From: Acidobacteriaceae bacterium
Lineage (GTDB): Bacteria > Acidobacteriota > Terriglobia > Terriglobales > Acidobacteriaceae
Length of the DNA: 11,570 nt
Direction: 5' to 3'
NCBI GenBank assembly: GCA_003139975.1
Contig: PLHN01000239.1
Span: forward strand, 244-11,813
The translations under genes were made by a program, and so were the position numbers. Shown in pieces: positions 6,026 to 11,570 of the stretch (within the stretch, counting starts at the first letter, position 1; every line of letters begins with the position of its first letter). A model generated the notes under the pieces. It was not told where the DNA came from. It did not search any database and saw only the letters and a program-made list of their open reading frames with translations.

Positions 6026-8065
6026 ATGCAACGTTCCAAGGTTTTCACTGCGCTTCAACGTATGGCTGCACTATTTCTAGCTGCCTTGATGGTGCCTGCG
6101 GGCTGGGCTCAGGAGAGTTCGTCGATGCCGACCGCGCCCTCGGCGCAGCAGGCAATGCCCTCATCGACGCGGCCGTTTGACGTCACGGAATATGCCAAGC
6201 CGCGCTCGCATTTGAATCCGATTGCGCCCTATACGCCGCGCCGCGTGGAAGCGCCTAACTTGGCCAATACGCCGCGCATCGACCAGTTCATGCACGACGG
6301 CAAACTCTACATTTCCATGAACGACGCGGTTGCATTGGCGCTCGAAAACAATCTCGACATCGCGATCGCGCGCTACAACCTGAACATCGCCGATACGGAC
6401 ATCTGGCGCGCCAAAGCCGGCTCCGCCATCCTCGGCGTCAACAGCGGTGTCGTGCAGAACACACCGGGCGGAGGCGTAGGTGGTCTGGGCGGGCTGGTCG
6501 GTTCCGGCCAGGGCGGCACCTCGGTTGGTTCGGGCGGAGCCGGGGCAGGCGCTGGCGGATTGGTCATCTCCACTCTGGGAAGCGGCCCGCTCATCTCCAG
6601 TTTCGATCCGATCTTGACGGGTGCAGTCCAAGTCGATCACCTCGGAATCGATTGCACCTCGCTGTTTTGTGGCCCCCATCAGAACACAACGACCGCGAAT
6701 TTCGCTTATAGCCAGGGATTTCAATGGGGCACGAATATGGCTATCGGATTCAACAACAGCCGGGTAACTTCCGATAACCCGTTCAACGCCTTCACCCCGG
6801 TTCTAAACTCCAGCTTCCAGCTCAGGTTAACGCAGCACTTGCTACAGGGTTTTGGATTCGCTCCTAACACTCGCTATATTCGGATTGCCAAGAACAACCG
6901 CGAGCTCTCCGATGTGGCATTCCGCCTGCAAACCATCACCACCGTGGATCAAATCGAAAATATGTATTGGGATCTGGTCTACGCTTACGAGAATGTAAAA
7001 GTACAAAAGGAGTCAATCGCCTTCGCCCAAAAGACGCTCTCCGATACAAAAAAACAGGTCGAGATTGGGACCCTAGCCCCCATCGAAGTGGTGCGCGCAC
7101 AGAGTACCGTTGCCAGTAATCAGCAATTGCTCACGCTCGCCTTGACGAATCTCCAGTTGGAACAGTTGCTCATGAAGAATGCGCTCAGCCGCACGCTCGT
7201 CGACCCGAGGCTCGCCGACGCGGAAGTCATCCCCACGTCCGCGATGGAGGTGCCCGCCGAGGAACCGGTCACCCCCACCGAAGAACTGGTGAATGCTGCG
7301 TTCAGCCATCGCCCCGACCTTGCGGAGCAGCGTATCAATCTTTCCAACACTGAGATTAGCAACAAGGCGATCCGCAGCGCCCTATTGCCTTCGTTGGACT
7401 TCTTTGCCTACTACGGCGGATCAGGCGTGGGTGGGAACGGGAATTCCAATTATATTTGCGCCACCCAGCCGGCATTCTGCGGCCTCACCAGTCCCCCGCC
7501 CAACCCGGCTCCCGTTTCCTATACCGACACTTTGAATCAGCTGATAAATTCCACTGCCCCCGACAAGGGAGTCGGCTTGCAGCTCACGATTCCCATTCGC
7601 AACCGCGTGGCTCAGGCCGTGCAGGTGCGCTCGGAATTGGAATACCGGCAGTCGCAGTTGCATATTCAACAAATCGAGAACCAAATACGCATTGAGGTGC
7701 GCAACGCGCAGTTCGGTGTCATTCAGAACCGCGCCAGCGTCGCCTCAGCCCAAGCCGCCGTGGATCTGGCGCGCCAGTCGCTCGATGCGGAACAAAAGAA
7801 GTACGCCCTCGGCGCTTCGACCTCGACTCTCGTGCTGCAGTACCAGTCCGGCCTGACTTCATCCCAAGTCACGCTCGTCTCCGCCGAGGCGGCTTACGAA
7901 AAGGCCCAACTCGAACTTGATCGCGCAACGGGACTCCTGCTCGAACATGCCAATATTGAGATCGCCGATGCCGTAAGCGGGCAGGTTACGCATACGCCCA
8001 ATGTCCCGCACGTAGCAGCGCGGCCCGCCGATCAATTTCCGGCCAACCCGCCTACGCAACAGTAA
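6026..8065 (+). CDS. TolC-family outer-membrane efflux protein with Gly-rich insertion
   Basis: A 679-residue secreted protein. I chose ATG 6026 because GGAG sits nine bases before it; ATGs at 6011 and 6017 are in frame but have no site. A signal peptide follows: basic MQRSKVFTALQR, hydrophobic MAALFLAALMVPA, then GWAQ. Two OEP-type repeats are visible: ISMNDAVALALENNLDIAIARYN opens the first, and EELVNAAFSHRPDLAEQR the second, each followed by long Ala/Gln-rich coiled-coil segments. Such proteins form trimeric channels across the outer membrane and periplasm for RND, ABC or MFS exporters; no pump or adaptor gene is in view. It exceeds E. coli TolC (about 470 mature residues) because of a Gly/Ser-rich stretch (about residues 146-188) and loops holding cysteine pairs 210/215 and 478/485. 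The tail after the last coil is Pro-rich. Confidence 0.93.
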   Translation: MQRSKVFTALQRMAALFLAALMVPAGWAQESSSMPTAPSAQQAMPSSTRPFDVTEYAKPRSHLNPIAPYTPRRVEAPNLANTPRIDQFMHDGKLYISMNDAVALALENNLDIAIARYNLNIADTDIWRAKAGSAILGVNSGVVQNTPGGGVGGLGGLVGSGQGGTSVGSGGAGAGAGGLVISTLGSGPLISSFDPILTGAVQVDHLGIDCTSLFCGPHQNTTTANFAYSQGFQWGTNMAIGFNNSRVTSDNPFNAFTPVLNSSFQLRLTQHLLQGFGFAPNTRYIRIAKNNRELSDVAFRLQTITTVDQIENMYWDLVYAYENVKVQKESIAFAQKTLSDTKKQVEIGTLAPIEVVRAQSTVASNQQLLTLALTNLQLEQLLMKNALSRTLVDPRLADAEVIPTSAMEVPAEEPVTPTEELVNAAFSHRPDLAEQRINLSNTEISNKAIRSALLPSLDFFAYYGGSGVGGNGNSNYICATQPAFCGLTSPPPNPAPVSYTDTLNQLINSTAPDKGVGLQLTIPIRNRVAQAVQVRSELEYRQSQLHIQQIENQIRIEVRNAQFGVIQNRASVASAQAAVDLARQSLDAEQKKYALGASTSTLVLQYQSGLTSSQVTLVSAEAAYEKAQLELDRATGLLLEHANIEIADAVSGQVTHTPNVPHVAARPADQFPANPPTQQ

Positions 8066-8138
8066 AAGGGCTCAGTTGGGGGAGTGGCCCGTGCAACCGA
8101 AATCAGCGGCAGCGGTTTGCCCGCGGCCGCCGCTCATA

Positions 8139-8167
8139 TTGACTGCCGTCTGCCGGCGAGATAAAAC
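8139..8167 (+). promoter_or_regulatory. Candidate sigma-70-type promoter for the glycosyltransferase
   Basis: TTGACT (8139-8144, 5 of 6) and TAAAAC (8162-8167, 4 of 6) are separated by exactly 17 bases, which predicts a transcript start near 8174, about 40 bases before the ATG. CGGCGA (8154-8159) and TCGCCG (8174-8179) form a six-base-pair inverted repeat across the -10, so a repressor or cruciform could act here. This supports a transcript separate from the TolC-type gene. Confidence 0.48.
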
Positions 8168-8215
8168 GATTATTCGCCGCTTGCAGCCAAAAGCGGCTGG
8201 CGACGCGGCGGCACA

Positions 8216-9376
8216 ATGAACATACTCATCCTGTTTTCGCACCGCTGGCGGGGAGGGCGCGCCGGCGGCGCGGAAACCTACACCATCCAGCTCATCCAAG
8301 GACTGACGGCGAGGGGGCATTCCATCTTCCTGGCGACGGAGAAGGTCGATCAAGCCTGCAAAATTGAGCCGGGACTCGAGGGCAAGCTGCCGCCCGGCAT
8401 CGCGGTCGATTACGAACTTCCTTTCCAGACCATCAATCCGCTCAAGAAGCGCAATGTCTATCGCCAGATCCAGCGCATCGCAACGGAGCGCCGCATTGAC
8501 ATCGTCCACGCGCAGCACCGCACCGCCGGCTACTTCGCCGAGTGGCTCTGGCGCAAGCAACGCGTGCCTTACGTAGTTACGGTCCACGATCCGTGGCATC
8601 GAACGCCCTTCAAGAAACGGCACGGCGGCGTGTTCCGCCGCATCATCGCCGTCAGCGATTTTCTCCGGCAACTCTTGATTCGCGATTTCCACTTCCCACC
8701 CGAGTGCGTGCGCACCATCCGCAATGGCGTCGATCCAAGCCGCTTTGTTGGGATCACACGTGAGCAGGGCGCCAGTCTCCGCGCACAGTACGGAATTGCG
8801 CCCAACGAGATCGTGCTCAGCCAGGTCAGCCGCATCTCGCGCGCCAAGGGCCAGCACGACCTGATTGAAGCGCTAGCGCTGCTGCCGCGCGATTTGAACT
8901 ACCGTTGCCTCATCTTCGGCGAAGGCAGCGAGCGTCCCCGGCTCGAGCAGTTGGTGAAGCAGCGCGGCCTGCAAGACAAAATTCTGTTCTGCGGATTCCG
9001 CTTCGACATCCCCGTGGTGTTTGCCGCCACCGACATCATGCTGCTGCCCTCGCGCCGCGAGGGCCTGCCTCTGGCCGTTGTCGAAGCCATGCTTTCGAAC
9101 GTCGCGGTAATTGCCGCCAGAACGGCTGGTGTGCCTGAGATCGTCACGCACGGCGAGAACGGTTTGTTATTCGAGGCCGGCGACGTGCGCGCACTCGCCA
9201 GCCGCATCGAACAGCTAGTGACCGACGAGGAATTACGCCGCCGCCTGGCCGAAGCCGGCTGCGCCACCGCCCACGCGCGGTTCCTAGCCTCCCGAGTGCT
9301 GGACGAAACCGAAGCCTACTACCGCGAGATCATCGCGCAGGCCCGCGCGGAAGGCGAAGTCCAGAAGGCCCGCTAA
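8216..9376 (+). CDS. GT4-family glycosyltransferase (GT-B fold)
   Basis: A 386-residue retaining glycosyltransferase that would move a sugar from a nucleotide-sugar to a cell-surface glycan, lipid or other acceptor at the cytoplasmic face of the membrane. The N-terminal acceptor domain begins MNILILF and has GGAE (residues 17-20), a Gly-rich loop typical of GT4, then HAQHRTAGY and TVHDPWH. The linker carries AVSDFLR and IRNGVDPSRF. The C-terminal donor domain has VSRISRAKGQ (Arg206 and Lys211, phosphate contacts), FGEGSERPRLE and REGLPLAVVEAM, the E-x7-E motif (Glu282, Glu290). All catalytic-type residues are intact. The donor and acceptor are unknown. ATG 8216 has only a weak GGCGG upstream but gives the standard family N-terminus. 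The methyltransferase gene follows after 80 bases. Confidence 0.94.
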   Translation: MNILILFSHRWRGGRAGGAETYTIQLIQGLTARGHSIFLATEKVDQACKIEPGLEGKLPPGIAVDYELPFQTINPLKKRNVYRQIQRIATERRIDIVHAQHRTAGYFAEWLWRKQRVPYVVTVHDPWHRTPFKKRHGGVFRRIIAVSDFLRQLLIRDFHFPPECVRTIRNGVDPSRFVGITREQGASLRAQYGIAPNEIVLSQVSRISRAKGQHDLIEALALLPRDLNYRCLIFGEGSERPRLEQLVKQRGLQDKILFCGFRFDIPVVFAATDIMLLPSRREGLPLAVVEAMLSNVAVIAARTAGVPEIVTHGENGLLFEAGDVRALASRIEQLVTDEELRRRLAEAGCATAHARFLASRVLDETEAYYREIIAQARAEGEVQKAR

Positions 9377-9444
9377 GGCCGGTCGTCAAGAAGAGTCTTC
9401 GCTTGGTTCAATAAAGCACGCGCTCATCGCGCCCACCAGACTGC

Positions 9445-9450
9445 TACAAT
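9445..9450 (+). promoter_or_regulatory. TACAAT -10 hexamer directly before the methyltransferase start (possible leaderless mRNA)
   Basis: TACAAT (5 of 6 to consensus) is followed by six bases, CTCGCC, and then ATG 9457, exactly where transcription would be expected to begin. No ribosome-binding site is present. The -35 position (9422-9427, GCTCAT) is poor, so the promoter is a candidate only. Confidence 0.33.
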
Positions 9451-9456
9451 CTCGCC

Positions 9457-10101
9457 ATGTCGAAGCTCCTGCGCCGCATGGTCGGCGAAGCTCAATACTC
9501 CAAATGGAAGCCTCTGGGCCACCGTTTTGACTATCTCTGGTGGGTCGTCCGCGGCAAGCCGGTGCGCTCTCCTCATCTGCTCAAGCAAATGTCCGTCGCC
9601 GAATACGGCCGCCGTTACGGTCTCCGCACTCTGGTCGAGACCGGAACTTACTACGGCGAGATGGTGGCGCCCATGCGCAAGCATTTCGACCGCATCTACT
9701 CGATCGAACTTGACCCGCGGCTGGCCGAGATCTCGCGCCAGCGCTTTGCCGGCGACCCCAGCATCACGGTGCTGGAAGGCGATAGCCAGGTGCTGGTTCC
9801 GCAGGTCGTGGCCGAACTCAAGGCCCCAGCCGTTTTCTGGCTCGACGCTGGATACTACGGCGTGCACCCGGCCAAGGGTGATCTAAGCCGCCTGCTCGCG
9901 GAGTTGCGCGCAATCCTCTCCAGTCCCATCGCTGGTCATGTCGTGCTCATGGATGACGCGCGCTGCTTCGTCGGGGCGGAAAACAAATTCACGGCTGCGC
10001 AACTTGTCGCCTGGATCGAAAAAGAGTTTCCCGGCCGCAAGGCCGAAATTGTGCGCGATATCTTCCGCGTCACCCGCCGCGAAACAAGCCCGGGGGCCTG
10101 A
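9457..10101 (+). CDS. Class I SAM-dependent methyltransferase
   Basis: A 214-residue Rossmann-fold methyltransferase. Motif I, the SAM loop, is TLVETGTYYGEM (Glu61-Gly67). The acidic end of strand 2 is YSIELD (Glu84), and the next SAM-contact region is VLEGDS (108-110). The motif IV area reads VFWLDAGYYG, and HVVLMDDAR with two aspartates follows at 166-167. This set resembles the group of small methyltransferases found in glycan and secondary-metabolite clusters, but the acceptor is not predictable. The neighbouring glycosyltransferase makes a sugar or polysaccharide substrate conceivable. The N-terminal 45 residues, rich in Trp and basic residues, come before the fold and may contribute to substrate binding. 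The ATG at 9457 lacks a ribosome-binding site; see the TACAAT entry. Confidence 0.88.
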   Translation: MSKLLRRMVGEAQYSKWKPLGHRFDYLWWVVRGKPVRSPHLLKQMSVAEYGRRYGLRTLVETGTYYGEMVAPMRKHFDRIYSIELDPRLAEISRQRFAGDPSITVLEGDSQVLVPQVVAELKAPAVFWLDAGYYGVHPAKGDLSRLLAELRAILSSPIAGHVVLMDDARCFVGAENKFTAAQLVAWIEKEFPGRKAEIVRDIFRVTRRETSPGA

Positions 10102-10140
10102 GAGCTGCGTGGATTCCTCTTTGTGCAAGGCTTAACAAGC

Positions 10141-10166
10141 GAATCCTGCCAAAGATTCTTTTTTTT
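10141..10166 (+). terminator. Weak rho-independent terminator after the methyltransferase gene
   Basis: GAATC (10141-10145) and GATTC (10154-10158) form a five-base-pair stem with an eight-base loop, followed at once by eight T residues (10159-10166). The stem is short and AT-containing, but the T-tract is the longest in the window and lies 40 bases after the stop codon. Confidence 0.45.
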
Positions 10167-10181
10167 GCGAACGCCCCGGAA

Positions 10182-10267
10182 CTTCGGCCTACGAAGAGGG
10201 TTTGACTTCATCGAAGCTGGCTCAAACAGGAAATAGTTGGACAGCTTCCCAGTTGGGATCTCAACAG
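10182..10267 (+). promoter_or_regulatory. Structured leader upstream of the DUF4397 gene
   Basis: A chain of small hairpins fills this gap. CTTCG pairs with CGAAG at 10182-10196. GTTTGA (10200-10205) pairs with TCAAAC (10222-10227) and encloses CTTC-ATC-GAAG. A further stem, GTTG with CAAC, lies near 10252-10265. The remaining bases to the ribosome-binding site show no motif I recognise. TTGACT at 10202-10207 resembles a -35, but no -10 is found at the right distance. It does not match a riboswitch family known to me. Confidence 0.3.
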
Positions 10268-10357
10268 GCAGTCGTGAGCCGTGCCGCCGCGATGCGTAAC
10301 GGGCTGCTCATCCCCCAAAATCAGCGCCAAAACCATCAACAACTGAAAGGGAACTTT

Positions 10358-11074
10358 ATGAAACTTCGCACACGAATCGCTTTGCAACTCGCAGCCCTGT
10401 GCTTCGTCCTGGGCGCCTACGGCTTCGCCGCCGACAATAACGCGTACCTCTACATCGTGCACGGCATCCCAGGCCGCAACATCGCGGACAACGCAAACCC
10501 CGGTCTTCCCGTCGACGTCTTAGTCGACGGCAAGACCTGCCTGGTCCGCAACCTTACCTTCGACAACACCAGCGGGCCGTTCACCTTTGCCGCCGGAACT
10601 TACGCCCTCGCAATCAGCGAGTCCAATTCGTTGGCACCCTGCTCGAATGCGCCGATTATCAATTCCTCGGTAACGCTGGTTGCCAACACCAACAATTCCG
10701 CCGTTATTACTGTCAGTGGCGGTGAGCCGGCTCTGTTGCCGTTCACCGATAACTTGTACTCGGTGTTGCCGGGCAATGCGCGATTTGTCTTCACGCAGGT
10801 CGCGGATGCCCCGGCTCTCGAAGCCACGCTCACGCAGTTGTACGTCAAGACTCCAAAGACGTTCACTGTGTCCGCGGCACCGGGCACGGAACAATGGATC
10901 GGAGTCCCCTACGGAACCTACCTCGTGAAGGTCACCGCCGAGGGCAGCACCACTGTGTTGGCGTCGGAAACGATTACGTTCCCCGATCAGTCCGTCACTC
11001 TCACCTATGCCGCGGGCGAGTCGGCCAACAATTCCATTGGGTTGGTAAACCGAACCGTTCGCGACGTGTTCTAA
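10358..11074 (+). CDS. Secreted DUF4397-domain protein
   Basis: A 238-residue exported protein. I chose ATG 10358 because GGGA sits about six bases upstream and a clear signal peptide follows: MKLRTR, hydrophobic IALQLAALCFVLGAYG, cleavage near FAA-DNN. The frame is open back to 10202, but those 52 codons would bury the signal peptide. The mature N-terminus, AYLYIVHGIPG, followed by PVDVLVDGK and FAAGTYALAISESNS, is the DUF4397 pattern: an Ig-like beta domain repeated in many secreted bacterial proteins. A second similar beta segment (GVPYGTYLVKVTAEGSTTVL) follows about 110 residues later. The function is not established; carbohydrate or surface interaction is a common guess only. Cysteines at 66 and 97 of the precursor could form a disulfide. 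The protein probably ends up periplasmic or cell-surface. Confidence 0.88.
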   Translation: MKLRTRIALQLAALCFVLGAYGFAADNNAYLYIVHGIPGRNIADNANPGLPVDVLVDGKTCLVRNLTFDNTSGPFTFAAGTYALAISESNSLAPCSNAPIINSSVTLVANTNNSAVITVSGGEPALLPFTDNLYSVLPGNARFVFTQVADAPALEATLTQLYVKTPKTFTVSAAPGTEQWIGVPYGTYLVKVTAEGSTTVLASETITFPDQSVTLTYAAGESANNSIGLVNRTVRDVF

Positions 11075-11091
11075 CCGCCGCAACTAAACGC

Positions 11092-11117
11092 CGGGCCGAG
11101 CTCGGGCGGCCCGTTTT
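11092..11117 (+). terminator. Rho-independent terminator after the DUF4397 gene
   Basis: CGGGCCG (11092-11098) and CGGCCCG (11107-11113) form a seven-base-pair GC stem with an eight-base loop, followed by TTTT and a T-rich stretch. It starts 18 bases after the stop codon, which is the usual place. Confidence 0.72.
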
Positions 11118-11204
11118 CGCTTGTTCCTTGTTAGAGCCTCAAAGGGTTTGCTCGAAGCTCGGGGCTCGTAGCTGTTCCGCCAACCACTTGGTCGGTTCAT
11201 AAAG

Positions 11205-11233
11205 TTGTAGCCATCCCGCTGCTCCTCTATCAT
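11205..11233 (+). promoter_or_regulatory. Candidate promoter for the acyl-CoA mutase gene
   Basis: TTGTAG (11205-11210, 3 of 6) and TATCAT (11228-11233, 5 of 6) are 17 bases apart. Transcription would start near 11240, giving a leader of about 70 bases that includes the second hairpin repeat. Bases 11118-11204 hold nothing else I recognise. Confidence 0.4.
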
Positions 11234-11257
11234 CAAAACTTAGCATGGTGCCGCAGG

Positions 11258-11289
11258 TTCGCGCCCGGTTTTGGGCGCTAACCTGGGCG
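11258..11289. repeat. Dispersed hairpin repeat, copy 2
   Basis: Related to 2199-2231 (shared TTCGCGCCCG, CGCTAACCT, GGCG). Here GCGCCC (11261-11266) and GGGCGC (11273-11278) match perfectly, giving a six-base-pair stem. It lies 23 bases before the mutase start, within the expected leader, so it could influence translation; a passive REP-like repeat is equally likely. Confidence 0.55.
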
Positions 11290-11312
11290 CAGCAAAGCCG
11301 GTGGGGAGCCGC

Positions 11313-11570
11313 ATGCCAGAAAACAAATCAACAGCCGACCAACCCAATCCATCCGTGGCCGAAAATCCAATCGCCGATGTATTCGAAGGCCGTCACCCGT
11401 CGCCCTCCGAAAAAGCCTGGGCCGAAAAGACGCTCGCGCCCACCATCGAGAAAGCTCCCGAGAAGCCCATCGGCGCGCCCACCGGCACCAACCGCGAGGC
11501 CAACGGCCACGCTCGTTTCAGCACAATTTCGAATGTGCCCATCCGCCGCCTTTACACGCAGGCCGATCTC
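11313..11570 (+). CDS. Methylmalonyl-CoA mutase-family (acyl-CoA mutase) large subunit, N-terminal fragment
   Basis: The frame runs from ATG 11313 to the window edge without a stop (86 codons), and the rest lies outside. GGGGAG four bases before the ATG is a strong ribosome-binding site. The first 65 residues are a Pro/Ala/Glu-rich lead-in with SEKAWAEKTLAP, and then FSTISNVPIRRLYTQADL begins the substrate-domain TIM barrel as in methylmalonyl-CoA and isobutyryl-CoA mutase large subunits. The family carries out B12-dependent carbon-skeleton rearrangement of CoA thioesters. Whether a cobalamin-binding domain is fused or separate, and whether the substrate is methylmalonyl-CoA or isobutyryl-CoA, cannot be seen here. 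Confidence 0.85.
   Translation, partial: MPENKSTADQPNPSVAENPIADVFEGRHPSPSEKAWAEKTLAPTIEKAPEKPIGAPTGTNREANGHARFSTISNVPIRRLYTQADL

Noticed and set aside
8072-8857. 261-codon minus-strand frame opposite the glycosyltransferase
   Set aside because: The glycosyltransferase motifs are intact on the plus strand; the antisense product looks like a mirrored-codon shadow.
8216-10101. A polysaccharide biosynthesis cluster
   Set aside because: Only one glycosyltransferase and one methyltransferase are present, without sugar-nucleotide, flippase or polymerase genes, and each has its own candidate promoter.
10202-10357. 52-codon N-terminal extension of the DUF4397 gene
   Set aside because: It would put non-signal sequence before a clear signal peptide and lacks a ribosome-binding site, whereas ATG 10358 has one.
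10102-10357. Cyclic-di-GMP (GEMM) or other known riboswitch before the DUF4397 gene
   Set aside because: I looked for the conserved GEMM core segments and did not find them; the stems present are too short to assign to a class.

Overview
The window looks like a chromosomal segment of an acidobacterium, probably class Terriglobia (Koribacter-like). I infer this from the GC-rich coding style, a TolC-type protein whose N-terminal region I associate with Acidobacteriota, a short secreted DUF4397 protein, and GC-rich palindromic and period-7 repeats in several gaps. No 16S rRNA or other marker is present, so the phylum is an inference. There are no tRNAs, rRNAs, insertion sequences, CRISPR arrays or phage genes.

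Layout. Positions 1-2180 (+) hold the 3' part of a PLP-dependent trans-sulfuration enzyme, then ahpC and ahpD. AhpC is the three-cysteine type and AhpD carries the full catalytic set, so together they form a peroxide-defence pair of the kind known from Mycobacterium tuberculosis. Positions 2273-5800 (-), in transcription order, hold truA (tRNA pseudouridine synthase), an aldehyde dehydrogenase with an extended C-terminus, a DinB-superfamily protein and a small six-cysteine zinc-ribbon-like protein. Positions 6026-11570 (+) hold a large TolC-family outer-membrane efflux protein, a GT4 glycosyltransferase, a class I SAM-dependent methyltransferase, a secreted DUF4397 protein and the N-terminus of an acyl-CoA (methylmalonyl-CoA-type) mutase large subunit.

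How the genes relate. The ahpC/ahpD pair is the only clear functional module. ALDH, DinB and the zinc-ribbon gene are closely spaced and could be co-transcribed, but nothing in the proteins shows a shared pathway. The + strand genes from tolC onward are each preceded by 80-280 bases of non-coding DNA, and candidate promoters or terminators in most of these gaps suggest largely separate units. The glycosyltransferase and methyltransferase could both act on surface polysaccharide, but this is speculative.

Non-coding DNA is the less ordinary part. The ahpC-ahpD gap holds oppositely oriented 7-nt repeat arrays that can fold into a long stem. A hairpin-forming element occurs twice, after ahpD and before the mutase gene. 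Three compact hairpins lie between truA and ALDH, and a chain of small hairpins precedes the DUF4397 gene. I found no convincing undescribed multi-gene system; most genes are ordinary.
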